In this document: positions 44,794-56,810 of the stretch, piece after piece
Layout of the letters: each line of letters starts with the position of its first letter
Numbering within the stretch: position 1 is the stretch's first letter
From: Liquidambar formosana
Taxonomy: Eukaryota > Streptophyta > Magnoliopsida > Saxifragales > Altingiaceae
Direction: 5' to 3'
Length of the DNA stretch: 64,000 nt
NCBI GenBank assembly: GCA_039720395.1
Contig: CM077833.1
Location: 17,855,133 to 17,919,132, forward strand
Notes under the pieces: model-generated
Databases searched by the model: none
What the model saw: only the letters and a program-made list of their open reading frames with translations
What the model was told of the DNA's origin: nothing
Program-made: the position numbers and the translations under genes

Positions 44794-45168
44794 GTGGTGT
44801 ACGATGATGGGGGAAAGACGGGTATAGTTCGAGAGAAGTATCAGAACGAGGCGATTGATGGAAATACCAGGGGAGAATTTTTGGGTGACTCGTGGGATTT
44901 GGCTTCTGTTGAGAGGAGTAGCCCTCTTGCGAGGATGTCTCATGATGAAGACGGTTTGGATGGGGTAGAAGTATCTAATTGGGTGCTGAAAAAAGTTGGG
45001 AGCTTTGGAAAGTTTTTAGGTATGTCTTTTGAAGGACATGAAAGGAAGGCGATGGCGTTATTTTCAACTATTGAACAGAGGTGGAGGGATAAAGGTTGCA
45101 ACTCTAATAATGTTAAGGGGTCTAGATCTCAAAGTAGAGCAAAGAGGGAGCTTAAAAGATTGGAATAG
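44794..45168 (+). pseudogene. LINE-B ORF1 C-terminal fragment
   Basis: Ends with GVEVSNWVLKKVGSFGKFLG, MSFEGHERKAMALFSTIEQ and a basic tail, paralogous to WVLKRIRGFSKYMGVSFNGF at 37015 in LINE-A. The N-terminal nucleic-acid-binding part was lost by 5' truncation. Confidence 0.75.
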
Positions 45169-45233
45169 TCAATCAATTATGAACGTAAACAGGGGGACTC
45201 ATTTGAGTTAAGGGGGGACAGATTTGTGACTTA

Positions 45234-46100
45234 ATGAGGATTCTCACATGGAATGTTCGAGGACTTAATGAGAGGGATAAGAGACTTGGGGTTAAGTCTG
45301 CTTTAAAGGGATAAGGGGTTGATATGGTGGTTCTTTAAGAAACGAAAATGGAATGCATGGATAGGGTAGTGATTAAAGATATTTGGGAAGGTAGTAGTAT
45401 TGAGGCTGTTAAGTTAGGGGCCAGAGGCTCAGGGGGTGGGATTATTATTTTGTGGGATGGAAGGAAGCTTGATAAGATTGCTGAGAGGGTGGGTAGATTC
45501 TCAGTCTCTTGCCGGTGGAGAGGGATTAATTCTAGAACTAAATGGGCTTTCTTGGGGTTTATAGTCCAAATGAAGTTAGTGACAGAGGGAGATTTTGGGA
45601 GGAGTTAGAGGCAATTAGGGAGGATTAGAGAGTTCCTTGGTGTATTGCAGGGGATTTCGATGTGGTCCATTTCCTTGGTGAAAGATTGAGATGTCGTGTT
45701 TTGTCAGTCTGATATGATTGACTTTTCAGGATTTATTTAGAGAAATAATCTTATTGATCCTCCTTTGTTTGGAGGTAGTTTCATGTGGTCTAATAATCAA
45801 AGCATCCCATCCATGTCCTGGCTGGATAGATTCCTTTTCTCTGGAGATTGGGAGGAACTTTTCCCAAACGTCGCGCAATCAGTGCTTGCGAAGTTGTTTT
45901 TGATCACTCTCCTATGATGTTGGATTCTGAAGGTATTAGCAGTAAAAGAGGTCCTTTTCGTTTTGAGAATATGTGGTTGCGTTAAGAAGGATTTGTGGAA
46001 TTGGTTGAGGGTTGGTGGAATTCCTACAATTTTGCTGGGTCTCCAAGTTTTATTTTTGCCCAAAAATTGAAAACTCTGAAAGACAATTTAAGATGTTGGA
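45234..46100 (+). pseudogene. LINE-B ORF2, AP-endonuclease domain, broken
   Basis: MRILTWNVRGLNERDKRLGV opens the frame; stops fall after SALKG (45311) and before ETKME. MSWLDRFLFSGDWEELFPN and a damaged SPM.LDSEG segment near 45910-45930 mark the catalytic C-terminal half in other frames. Confidence 0.82.
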
Positions 46101-46121
46101 ACAGGGAGGGTAGACTTTAAA

Positions 46122-47731
46122 ATGAAAAATTTGTTAGATGAGATCAAATTGATTGATGGTAAGGAAGAAATGGAGGAATTATCTATTGAAGATAGAAATT
46201 TAAGGTTGGTTGCGAGGGCAGAATACGCAAGATTGGCAAAGCTAGAAGAAATTAGCTGGAGACAAAAGCCAAAGGAACTTTGGCTGAAGGAGGGAGATAG
46301 AAATACAAGATTTTTCCATAGGATGGCAAATGCCCATAGACGCCAAAATTTTATCGCAAAGATTAGAGAAGGAGAGAAGGTAGTGGATAAAGAGGAGGAT
46401 ATTGTTGATATAGTTGTAGATTTCTATTAAAAGCTGTTCTGTGAGGAGGAGGTATACCGTCCCAAGTTAGATGGGATAGGTTTTGACACCATTAGTGATG
46501 AAGATGCAGATTGGCTTGAGAGACCATGGGAAGAGGATGAGGTGCTGGCAGTGGTGAATGGGTTCAATGGTGATAAGGCCCCTGGCCCTGATGGGATGAC
46601 GATGGCGTTCTAGTCAAATATGTTGGAGAGTCATAAGAAGGGATTTGATGAGTATGCTCATGGAATTTCGAGATAGGGGAAGATTTGAGAGAAGTTTGAA
46701 TGCAACTTTTGTCACCCTTATCCCAAAGAAAGCTAATGAGCTGAATGTTAAGGATTTTCGCCCCATTAGTCTCATTGGAAGCGTGTACAAAATTGTGGCA
46801 AAATTGATGGCCGATAGAATGAAGCGAGTAATAAGCAAAGTGATTTTGCAGAGCCAAAATGCTCTTGTTGGGGGGGGGGGGGGGGTAGACAAATTCTTGA
46901 TGCAGCCTTAATTGCTAACGAATGCATTGATGCTAGAATTCATTCAGATATTCCTAGTTTGGTGTACAAATTAGATATGGAAAAAGCATATGATAATGTT
47001 AATTGGGATTTCTTGATGTATCTTCTTCGTCGGATGGGCTTTGGAATTCGTTGGAGGAGGTGGATAGAATTTTGTATTTTGACAACCCCCTTTTCAGTTT
47101 TGATTAATGGAAAAGCATTTGGTTTTTTTGGGAGCTCTAGAGGGTTGTGTCAAGGCGACCCCTTTCTCCTTTCCTTTTTATCATTGTGATGGAGGCTTTC
47201 AGTATACTGATGCAAAAAGTTACAAATGTGAACACGGTAGAGGGCTTTGCTTTTAACAGGGGAGGTTTGTATAGGGGTTGTATTTCTCATCTTCTTTATG
47301 CTGATGATTCCATTATTTTTTGCGGAGCTAGTAACAGACAAGTTAGACATTTGAGAGTGGTTTTGTTGTGCTTTCAAGCTGTGTGAGGGCTGAAAATTAA
47401 CTTAGGTAAAAGTGAGATGTTTGCTGTTGGGGAGAATATTGATACAGCCATGTTTGCTGAAAATTTAGGTTGTAAAGTAGGGAGGCTTCCCACTTCTTAT
47501 CTAGGTTTACCATTGGGGGCTAAGTTTAGAAGCACAACCACGTGGGATCCAGTGGTGGAGAGGTTTGAGAAGCGCCTTAGTAGATGGAAGAAAGGCTACT
47601 TGTCCAAAAGGGGGAGGATGACGTTGATCAAGAGTACTCTCTCTAACCTTCCAATTTACTTTATGTCTTTGTTCCTTATTCTGGCATCGGTGGCAAAGAA
47701 ATTGGAGAAATTACAAAAGGATTTCCTTTGA
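46122..47731 (+). pseudogene. LINE-B ORF2, reverse transcriptase domain, broken
   Basis: Pieces in order: WRQKPKELWLKEGDRNTRFF, NGFNGDKAPGPDGMTMAF then a stop, NVKDFRPISLIGSVYKIV, a G-run (46870-46885) that breaks the frame, [50 protein letters not shown] (catalytic YADD intact) and LPTSYLGLPLGAKF. At least three stops or shifts. Confidence 0.9.
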
Positions 47732-47756
47732 GCAGGTTTAGGGGGATGAACAGAAA

Positions 47757-48792
47757 ATGCATTTGGTTAATTGGGAGACCATTTGCTCTTCAAAGCAAAA
47801 TGGTGGGCTGGGTTTTAGGCCTTTAAGAGTATTCAATAAGGCATTGCTTGGGAAGTGGATGTGGAGGTTTACCATAGAAAAAGAGGCACAATGGAGAAGA
47901 GTAGTGGAGTGGAAATATGGAAGTGAGGAAGGTGACTAGTGGCCTAAAGTTGTGAGAAGTTCTTATGGTACGGGTGTATGGAAAGCAATCACTAACGGGT
48001 TGTTTTGGTTCAAAAAGGAGACTAGTTTTAAAATAGGAAATGGGCACACAGTCAGATTTTGGAGTGATCTTTGGTGTGGAGATATAACTTTGAAGGAGGA
48101 GTTCCCTAATTTATTTTGTTTAGCGGTGAATAAAGAAGCCTAGGTGGGAGATATGATTAATTTGAATGAGAATGCTGTGAATTGGGATGTGATTTTTGGG
48201 AGGGATTTACAGGATTGGGAACCTGAAGAAGCAATGCGTTTTTTTGAAAAAATCTATTCAATTGAAGTTCGTCGAGATGAGGAAGATAAGATCGTTTGGA
48301 GAAGTAAGACAAATGGTAGATTTTCAGTGGGCTCTTTTTGTGCTTCATTGGCATATAGAGAGGGAAGAGGTTTTCCCTCGAGTAGAGTCTGGGTTCCTAA
48401 TGCTCCGACTAAAATCTCCTTCTTTTTGTGGGTAGCCTGCTGGGATAGATGTTTGACAATTGATAATCTTATTAAACTGAGGCTTTCAAATTCCTAATTG
48501 TTGCATCATGTGTAAACAAGAGGCAAAACCTGTTGACCACCTATTACTTCACTGTGAGCTAGCTAAGAAATTGTGGACTACGTGCTTTAAGGCGTTTAGA
48601 ATTCAGTGGGTGATGTCCAGGTCAGTACAGCAACTCTTGTACTCCTGGTGGTGCAAAAGCAAGAATAAGAAAGCCTTGGTTATATGGAAATTGGTGCGGC
48701 ATGCTACATTCTGGGCTATTTGGAGAGAGAGAAATAGGAGAACTGTTGAAGGAGGGGAATGGGGTATTGAAAAGCTGAGATTACATTTTTGA
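47757..48792 (+). pseudogene. LINE-B ORF2 C-terminus with zf-RVT
   Basis: MHLVNWETICSSKQNGGLGF, GNGHTVRFWSDLWCGD, then INLNENAVNWDVIF, KISFFLWVACWDRCLTIDN, CIMCKQEAKPVDHLLLHC (intact C-C-H-C), WVMSRSVQQLL and AIWRERNRRTVE, ending at 48792. A stop near 47938 and a shift near 48497 separate the segments. Confidence 0.88.
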
Positions 48793-48975
48793 CTTCCTTT
48801 TTGAGTGGGGTGATCCTGGCCGCTTTTTTCGTCGGATTCCTCTGGAAGATTTTTTGGATAGTTTGATTCTTTAGGATCTTTTTTTCTTTTTCTTTTCTCT
48901 TGGTATACTCCTTGTATACATGGCTTTGGCCTATTCTTTTGCAATCCAGTAACCTTTTATCAAAAAAAAAAAAAA

Positions 48976-51219
48976 TTACCTCGTCAAATGGTTGAGTAGG
49001 ACCTTAAACTATCTTGTTGCCTCGATATACGGTCTTGTAGGACCATAAACTACCTCAGTTGCCTTGATTATCAGTTGTCCCGAAAGATGGTCTGGTAGGA
49101 TCTTAAACTACGATGTTACTTTGATATACGGTCTGGTAGGGCTATAAACTACCACGTTGCCTCAATTATCTGTTCTCCCAACGGATGGTCTGGTAGGACA
49201 TTAAACTACCAAGTTGCTTCGATATGCGGTCTGGTAGGATCCCAAACTATCACGTTGCTTCAACTGCCCCAGCGAAGGGTCTGGTAAGACCTTAAAATAC
49301 TATGTTGCCTCAATATACGGTCTGGTAGGACCACAAACAAACACATTGCTTCGATTGCCCTGACAAATGGTTTAGTAGGACCTTAAACTATCATGTTGCT
49401 TCAATATACGGTCTAGTAGGACCATAAAATACCACGTTTCCTTAATTATCTATTGTCCCAACGGATGGTCTAGTAAGACCTTAAACTACCATGTTTGCTT
49501 GATATACGGTCTAGTGGGACCATAAACTACCACGTTGCCTCGATTGCCCCTATAAATGGTCTGGTGGGACCTTAAACTTCCTTTCTTATCTCGATATACG
49601 GTCTTGTAGGACCATAAACTACTACGTTGCCACAATTATCAGTTGTCCTGACGGATGGTCTGGTAGGACCTCAAAATTTCTTGTTGCTTCGACATACGGT
49701 TTGGTAGGACCCCAAACTTCAAGTTGCCTCGATATACGGTCTAGTTAGGACCATAAACTACCACGTTGACTCGATTATTAGTTGTCTTAATGACGGATGC
49801 TCTGGTAGGACCTTAACTACCATGTTGCTTCGATATATGGTTTGGTAGGACGCTAAACTACCACGTTGCCTCGATTGCCTTGACAAATGGTTTGGTAAGT
49901 CTTTAAACTATCATGTTGCCTCGATATACAATCCGATGGGACCATAAACTACCACGTTGCCTCGATTGCCCCGTCAGATGGTCTAGTAGGACTTTAAACT
50001 ATCATGTTGCCTCAATATACAGTCTGGTAGGACCATAAATTACCACCTTGCCTTGATTATTAGTTGTCCTGATGGTGTGATAGGTTATTAAACTACCATG
50101 TTGCTTGGATATGTGGTCTGGTAGGACCCTAAACTTCCACATTGCTTCGATTGCGTCGACGGATGGTCTGGTAAGACCTTAAACTACCATGTTGCCTCAA
50201 TATACAGTCTGGTAGGACCATAAACTACCAAGTTGCTTCGATTGCCCCGAAGGATGGTCTAGTATAATCTTAAACTACTATGTTGCCTCGACATATGGTT
50301 TGGTAGGGCCATAAACTACCACATTGCTTCGATTATCTATTGTCCTGATAGATAGTCTGGTAAGACCTTAAACTACCTTGTTTCCTCGATATACGGTCTA
50401 GTTGGATCATAAACTAGCACGTTACCTCGATTATCAGTTATTTTGACGTATGGTCTAGGACCCTAAATTACCATATCGCCTCGATATATGGTATAGTAGG
50501 ACTATAAACTACCATGTTGACTCGGGTATTAGTTGTCCCGATGGATGCTCTAGGTAGGATCTTAACTACAATGGTGCTTCGATATACGGTCTGGAAGGAC
50601 CCTTGACCTACCACATTGCCTTGATTGTCCGGACGGATGGTCTGGTTAGACCTTAAACTATCATGTTGTCTCGATAGACAGTCTAGTAGGGCCATAATCT
50701 ACTATGTTGCTTTGATTGCCCATCAGATGGTTTGGTAGGTCCTTAAACTATTAAGTTGCCTCAATATACGGTCTGGTAGGACCATAAACTACCACGTTGC
50801 CCTAATTATCTGTTGTCCTAAAGGATGGTCTGGTAGGTTCTTAAACTACCATGTTGCTTCGATATATGGTCTGGTAGAACCATAAACTATCACGTTGCCT
50901 CGATTATTAATTGTCCCGACCAAAAGTTAGGTAGGATCATATACTGTCACGTTGTCTCGATTGTCTATTGTCCCGATGGATTGTTTGGTAAGACCTTAAA
51001 CTACCATGTTTGCTCGATATGCGGTCTGGTATGATAATAAACTACCACGTTAACTCGATTATCAATTGTCCCAACGGATGGTCTGGTAGGTCATTAACTA
51101 CCTTGTTGCTTCGATATATGGTCTAGTAGGACCCTGAACTATCACGCTGCCTCGATTGCCTTGACAAATAGTCTAGTAAGACCTTATAGTATCATGTTGC
51201 CTTGATAAACGGTTTGATC
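48976..51219. repeat. Satellite array, block 3
   Basis: Same modules; the right end stops abruptly at GATAAACGGTTTGATC, where a foldback element begins. Unlike the left edge, the right edge stays recognisable up to the junction. Confidence 0.92.
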
Positions 51220-51449
51220 GGTACAACTCCCAATGCGAGTTTTGAAATAAGTTATATCAGCACAGTGCTCACCTTGATGATGATGATGATGATGATGATG
51301 ATAATTAGGTGAACACTTGCTGATATAAGTTATATCAACACCCGCATTGGGAGTTGTACCTCATGCATTAGTGGGATATGAGGTACAATTGGGCCAATAC
51401 ATGGGGTACAACCCCCAATGCATGGTGCTGATATAACTTATATCAGCAC

Positions 51450-51450
<1 letters not shown>
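51220..51450. mobile_element. Foldback/MITE-like element with (GAT)n loop
   Basis: GGTACAACTCCCAATGC (51220) and GCATTGGGAGTTGTACC (ending 51360) are exact inverse copies. The arms continue through AAGTTATATCAGCA and TGCTGATATAAGTT and GTGCTCACCTT/AGGTGAACAC, with a GAT/TGA run (51276-51304) as the loop. A third arm-like piece GGTACAACCCCCAATGC at 51405 suggests an adjacent partial copy. Confidence 0.8.

Positions 51451-51456
<6 letters not shown>

Positions 51457-51488
<32 letters not shown>
51457..51488. repeat. (TA)n microsatellite
   Basis: About 32 bp of alternating TA, apparently the target of the next element. Confidence 0.92.
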
Positions 51489-51491
<3 letters not shown>

Positions 51492-52462
51492 ATGTCTTAA
51501 AAAAACTCGCCCCAGGCGCGTTTTTGGGTGTTTTAGGGGGTGGATCGCCCTTTGGCATTTGAAATAAGGCGGAGCACCAACTGGGCATACGCCCCATGGC
51601 CAATACGTACGCCTCGGGCGTACAACTCGTTTTTTTTTTTTTTTTGTCTTAGGCGTACGCTCCTTGAGAAAATGCAAAGCGACGTAGTTTTGCTTTTATG
51701 CCATTTTTCCCATAGCCCCAATCTCAACATAACGAGGGTTACAGAGAGATCGAGAAAGAGAACGAGATAGCAACGGCGACATTACAGCTCGAAGATACAA
51801 CGGCCGACGGTGTAGAAACTTCTTGTGAAACTCCAACATCCTCTTCGACACTGGTTGGTTTTGAAGCAACGAGTGTAGACATCGATGGCGAGATTGTGAT
51901 TGAGGATACTCACCTTTGGTTTTGTAACTGTGGGTTGCGTCGACCGTCGATGTCTTATTGGCGTTTGAGATCTTCACCATCGAATTGACGATAGTCATCT
52001 CTGGTTCTTCGATTGAAGGAAGCCTTATCCATCGACTCTATTCATATGTTTTATGCCCTAAGATTTGACCACTGACCCTTTCTGAAAAGTGAAACAAAAC
52101 TTTTGGTTTTGTATTTTTTTGCCCTTTGAATGCCTGAGCCTTCTTAATTACTTTTAATGCCCTTGAGGCTATCTATTCCATATGCCTTAGCTTTATAGCT
52201 GGATACACTACTTTTTTATAACTCAATATTTTTCGCTGAGGCTATATATTCATTTATTTTTATAACTAAGAGGAAACACAAAACTATCTTTATTTATTTT
52301 ATAAATTGAACTTGTTATGTCTTATTTTTGCACTATATTTAATTTTTTATATATAAAAATAAAAATACTTGTGGGGCTTACGCCCCACACCCTAGGGCGT
52401 AAGCCCTGCCCCCCCGGGAGAAAAAATGCCCCACCCTACGCTCGTGCCTTTTAAAACATTGA
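51489..52462. mobile_element. TIR element with ATCAATGT ends
   Basis: The left end TCAATGTCTTAAAAA and right end TTTTAAAACATTGA are near-perfect inverse repeats. Next to each lies a GC-rich subterminal block with GGGCGTA/TACGCCC motifs (51510-51660, 52370-52445). TA repeats on both sides prevent TSD definition. The 974 bp has short open frames but no recognised transposase. Confidence 0.7.
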
Positions 52463-54420
52463 TATATATATATATATATTATATTGATGAACATAGAAAT
52501 CTATGCTACCTATAAAAAAAACTCCAAATGTAATAAATTCCATATGTGATATGAATTACAAATATATTACCTATATAATATCGACATGTGAATCTGAATT
52601 CCAAATATATTGGAGTGTTGAAATATTATTTGGGTATAAATTTATGCCCATATATAAAAATTGTATTGAAATGTGAATCATTTGGAATGAGTAACCATGT
52701 TTTAAATTACTTGATTATGAATATTCTGAGATATGTTTGGTTTGGCCAACTATAGGTTTATTACTTGATGTTTATTTATTTATTATTGGTTTTGTGAGTT
52801 GGATCATAGCATTCATAAGCTACCAGGACGAGACAGACTTTCGCTTCACTCCTTATTGAACTTTCCTTTTTCTTTTATTTAATTCTTAGGGCTCATAGCA
52901 AAGGATTTTGAAGCCTCCTAGGGTGCCAACCTTGTTAGGATGCTAGGTTGCTTCATGATGCTTAAAGCCCTCTTTCTTTTGGTAGAATATATATATATAT
53001 ATTCATTCTGAACTTATTAACAAAGTAACAATCATGTATTATAGCTGGTTATTACTTTGAGTGGTCGTACTCATTTCCTTTCAGTTAGTGTGCCTATTAA
53101 TCGGTTTCTCGTAGAGTCAATAAGCATACTAGTTCATTGAGTATTGCTTGGTTTTAGGGGTTAAGTAGCAGGGAATAAGGAGAGTCCCTTTGGTGAAAGA
53201 CCCTAAAACAATTAGTGCACTAATCCGGTAGCTGGATGAGTCGCATTGAGGGAGCACATCGATTTGTCGGGTGCTACTGGTCATACTGTGTTTGTGTGAC
53301 TTAAGAGGAGTCTCAAGTGTAGATTCACTTCTGTGTGAAGGGTAATCCCTTATCAAAAAATAAAAAAAAATTCCCTTATCTCATAGAGTGACGCCAGTTT
53401 TATACTTCTGTTAATTTCATCAATTATAATTATTGCATTTATTGTTGAGATGTATGCCAATACAATTACTCTATTGATGAGTACATCTGGATATTGTTGG
53501 TCACTAATTTTATACACACATATGTGCATATGGTGATTATATTCTATTGTTTAGTTGTTGAGCTCATCCTTGCTTATTTTCACTTTTTCATGTAACCACT
53601 GAAGGAGTTGGGAGTTTTCTGAGAATGAGTAGATTATTATTAGTAGTAGTAGCTTTTGGGTTTATTTTAAATTGAGGTATTATGTTATTTATTTTGCTAC
53701 TTTTTTATTATAAGAACCTAGTTGTTGCTTGACATTTATATCTAGCCAATGATTACTTTGTGCTCTATAGTGTACTGGGATGTATTCCCTAGTTCATGCA
53801 TGCACCTAAGGTCTACATATGTGTTAAGATTCTGCATATCTAGATTTTAGGGCAATGACAGATAGGTATCAGACATCTAGGTTAAAAACTTGTTAGAGTG
53901 ATGTGTTGTTTAAAGATCATGCTACAATTAGGATTAGGGCCTAAGGTCTGTGTGATGCCCAAGGATAATATTCGAGTAGAACACTGTTATGTGTCTAAAC
54001 ATGATTGGACTTGGATGTTTGTGTTGTTTATTTGTTATGTTTCTCTTCTATTTTGTATTGGTTATTTTTGTCTTCATATATATTTGTTATGCCCTTGTTA
54101 ATTGGATTGTTGATGGTTCCTTTGTGTAACTTTGTTGAGACTTCTGATTTGTGATAATTGATTAACAGTTAATGGGGGGTTCGAGTGATATTTGTTTCCA
54201 GTTGATTCTGTGCAAATAGGTTATTTATGAGTCCATGACATTTCCTTCACAGATGTACCTTTTTTTTTCTTTTTCTTTTTCTTTTTCCTTTTTTCTGGGG
54301 TCCTTCATGCATGTACGCTAATTTGTTAATTTTGCATTTGACAACTTAGCAATCTCCCCATCAATCATATCTGCTATTTTAGTCACGTTTTGGTTGGTAA
54401 TATCCAGCTTTGCCATTTGA
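52463..54420. other. Gene-poor spacer
   Basis: AT-rich. TA repeats at 52463-52480 and 52987-53001. The A-rich insert AAAAAATAAAAAAAAA near 53355 is bracketed by CCCTTATC on both sides. No gene recognised. Confidence 0.6.
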
Positions 54421-54499
54421 TTTCGGTTGGGACACTCAATGTTGTATTGGTTTCAATGTCGAGTGGAAGTAGATGACTTATGCAGCTTTCTTTATCTGA

Positions 54500-55030
54500 A
54501 ATTTGGAGTCTTAAAAAGATGCCATCATCCTCTCTCCTCTTCCCTTAGTACTTATCTCAACATTTTGATTGGAGAATGTCTACTTCCCTTTGGTTACCAC
54601 ATACCATTGACAAAGATATTGTCACTTCTGAGATCTCTGTGGATCACAGGGGGATCAAGGCTAAAGAGATAGACAAGCCTTCTGAAGATATGTTTACACC
54701 AATGTGTTTCACTGCTCCAATGTTTATTCTCTTGTGCTTCACCCTGTATTGTCTTAGAATCCCAAAAGTGAACATCTCTGAGTCACAAAGTTGATGCTCC
54801 TATTGGCAGTGTCAACCCAAAGTGTAGGACTGCCTAAGGTGAGAGAGACCGTTTATTCTCTTTTTTGTTTTTTTTTTTTTTTTGTTTTAATTCTCTTTTT
54901 GCTTTTTTTTTATTTTATCTTTGTTATGATTAGTTTCCCACCTATAGCTTTTCTTCATCTTTCCTTCTGATACCTAGGAGGGAGTGAGAGTATCTTTCAC
55001 AGAAATAATGTTCTCTATCCCACAAAGATT
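54500..55030. repeat. Duplicated flank segment (copy B)
   Basis: Collinear with 24660-26940 but lacking both the inverted-repeat element and the Harbinger-like element, so it preserves the pre-insertion state. A possible extra 12 bp near 54730-54745 and T-runs differ from copy A. No kinase exon accompanies it. Confidence 0.75.
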
Positions 55031-55164
55031 GATCATCTTTCTCTTTTTAGATCGATCTTAGTTTGTTAGGGTTCAAATCATTGTAGGGGTACCATTCCTC
55101 TTTCTACTAACCCACTAACTAAATAAGGTGTTTTAAATATATATAAGTTCCTTGCTTCATACCA

Positions 55165-55230
55165 ACCCAACCCCACCCCCCTCCCCCCCCCCCCCCCCCC
55201 CCCCCCCCCCACCCCCCCAAAAAAAAAATG
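55165..55230. repeat. Poly(C) tract followed by poly(A)
   Basis: A run of C exceeding 30 bases, broken by one A, then A-runs. It has G-quadruplex/i-motif potential and is a likely site of length error. Confidence 0.9.
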
Positions 55231-55293
55231 AAAAAAAATGAAAAAAAAGGGGGAAAGTGGAAAAGAAGAAATAAAGAGACACCTTTTATTTAA

Positions 55294-55439
55294 GGGGGAA
55301 TTTTAGATTGGTCCGACTATGAAAAAATAATTAGTTCAATAGAAATTAATATTGACTTCCTAGTAAATGACTAACTTAACTAAGAATGATTAGTAATTGT
55401 AATTATATTTTCATAGCCTGACCAATCCAAAATCCCCCC
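55294..55439. mobile_element. 146-bp MITE with about 32-bp TIRs
   Basis: Left GGGGGAATTTTAGATTGG and right CCAATCCAAAATCCCCCC are inverse repeats. The match continues inward through TCCGACTATGAAAA and TTTTCATAGCCTGA. The TSD is not clear (TAA/TAT). Confidence 0.82.
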
Positions 55440-56140
55440 TATGAGTAGTGCTAGAGCCACCGGCTCTATTTAACAATAGTTCGATACATGTGACTCGATC
55501 ATTTCCTTTTACTTACAGCCGTGATATACATGATTTAATTATGGCTGGGTTTAACCATTTATTTGTAAAAAAATTTTTGGTAACTGATTTTAAGGATGAT
55601 TATAAATACCATGGGACTAGTTGCATGTTACAGAAGAAAATTTTAGCTCCAAACCTACATTTGTGGTGTTTATAGTTTAGTATTTTACCAAATGGTAGTT
55701 GTAGATACTAGCACCAGCATCAGGACATGCCTAATGTTCTAGTTAATGTTTGTAGACCTAATGTTCTTATATAAATGGACCGAGCATCGCCACCATTAAT
55801 CCCACATTAGTTAAATTAGCTTTTAGCTGTAATTATTGTAGCATTAGGAAGGTAGATCGTAGTATGGTGTATTAATCAGATGGCTTTGAATTTACAAGGG
55901 GGAAATAGATGAAATAGTCTAGCTATGGTCTATTCCAAAAAAACTTGCATGTATCTGTGATATAACTGACGTAGTATCACGAGTTAATGAGAGTGGAGTA
56001 AAATGAGATTATCATAATATTTTTTAGCCTCATAATTTTATTTTGCTTCATTCCCATTGGCTTGTGATATCACATGGTTGTGGCACTTTTACACCTAAGA
56101 CTTGGGCTATTGAGGCCCCATTTCATACTTTTTTACTTAG
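55440..56140. other. Spacer, unassigned repeats
   Basis: The segment beginning TAGTGCTAGAGCCACCGG and the later TAGATACTAGCACCAGC look repeat-derived, but no paired ends could be fixed. No gene. Confidence 0.5.
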
Positions 56141-56151
56141 GGCTACAAACA

Positions 56152-56788
56152 AGTTGAGTTGAGCCGAACTTTGGAGTGCCTAAGTTTGGTTCGTTAAAAA
56201 AGTTTGTTCGTTCAATATTGAGTCGAGTTTTTAATGAGGCTAAAATATTGTGTTCAAGTTTGGTTTGTTAGAAAGTTTATTTTTTTACTATCGAGTTGAG
56301 CTTTTAACGAGTCTAAATTATTATGATTGAAATCAATTCAAGAGAAAGTAGAAAAGCTCATGTTCAAGTTCAAACTTGGTTTGGTCTTGATTTTAAGCTT
56401 ATCTTGAGCTCGCTAGAGTGGTTTTGCATCTATAATTAGTAACCTTTAAGTCTAACGAGAAATTTTTATGAACCAATTATTTTTGCTTTAATTTTATTAA
56501 TTGTTGTTTAATTAAAGTCAAACTGTTTTATTGAACAAACCTACTAACAAGCTCATTAATGAGCCTCATTTCACGTTTTTAACAAGCTCTTTATCGAGTT
56601 TTTAACAAGCTTGTTCAAGAGCCAAAACGAGTCGAACTTTAGTCTACTTAAGATTGATTTGTTTACTAAACAAGCCTTAACTTCAAGCTTGAGCTTGGTT
56701 TGTTTATTAATTGATAGAATTCAAATGGAGTCCTTCTTGAACTCTTAAGCGAGCTGTTAATAAGCGGCTCAACTCATTTGCAACACTA
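56152..56788. mobile_element. TIR-like element with GAGTTGAGCCG ends
   Basis: Left AGGGCTACAAACAAGTTGAG and right CGGCTCAACTCATTTGCAAC are inverse-related. The interior is rich in AAGCTTG, GAGTCGA and TTCGTT motifs. No TSD could be set. It directly precedes the MULE-like element. Confidence 0.55.
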
Positions 56789-56810
56789 TAATACCCAACT
56801 AGGGATGTCA

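Larger units (their letters stand above)
44189..48975 (+). mobile_element. 5'-truncated plant L1-type LINE (LINE-B) in the satellite
   Basis: Begins TACCCTGCATACCAGC after TTGCCTCG (44181-44188) and ends CCTTTTATC plus A13; TTACCTCG (48976-48983) follows, an 8-bp TSD with one mismatch. It contains the tail of ORF1 (GRPAKLIRFKS, then VSNWVLKKVGSFGKFLGMSF), ORF2 from 45234, and a 3' UTR with TATACTCCTTGTATACATGG. Several stops and shifts; inactive. Same lineage and orientation as LINE-A. Confidence 0.92.

Noticed and set aside
45234..48792. Treating LINE-B as possibly active because YADD and the zf-RVT Cys/His are intact
   Set aside because: Stops and shifts in the endonuclease and RT, and a 5' truncation, exclude autonomous activity.
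31005..51219. Regular repeats resembling a CRISPR array
   Set aside because: Plant nuclear context, no unique spacers of constant length, and the whole unit is repeated; it is a satellite.
31005..51219. Claim that the satellite is centromeric
   Set aside because: Total satellite is only about 9 kb and it lies near a kinase gene; nothing in the window shows centromere function.
53340..53385. Poly(A)-only insertion bracketed by CCCTTATC
   Set aside because: The bracketing match is short and near a T/A-rich patch; slippage explains it as well as an ultra-short LINE insertion.
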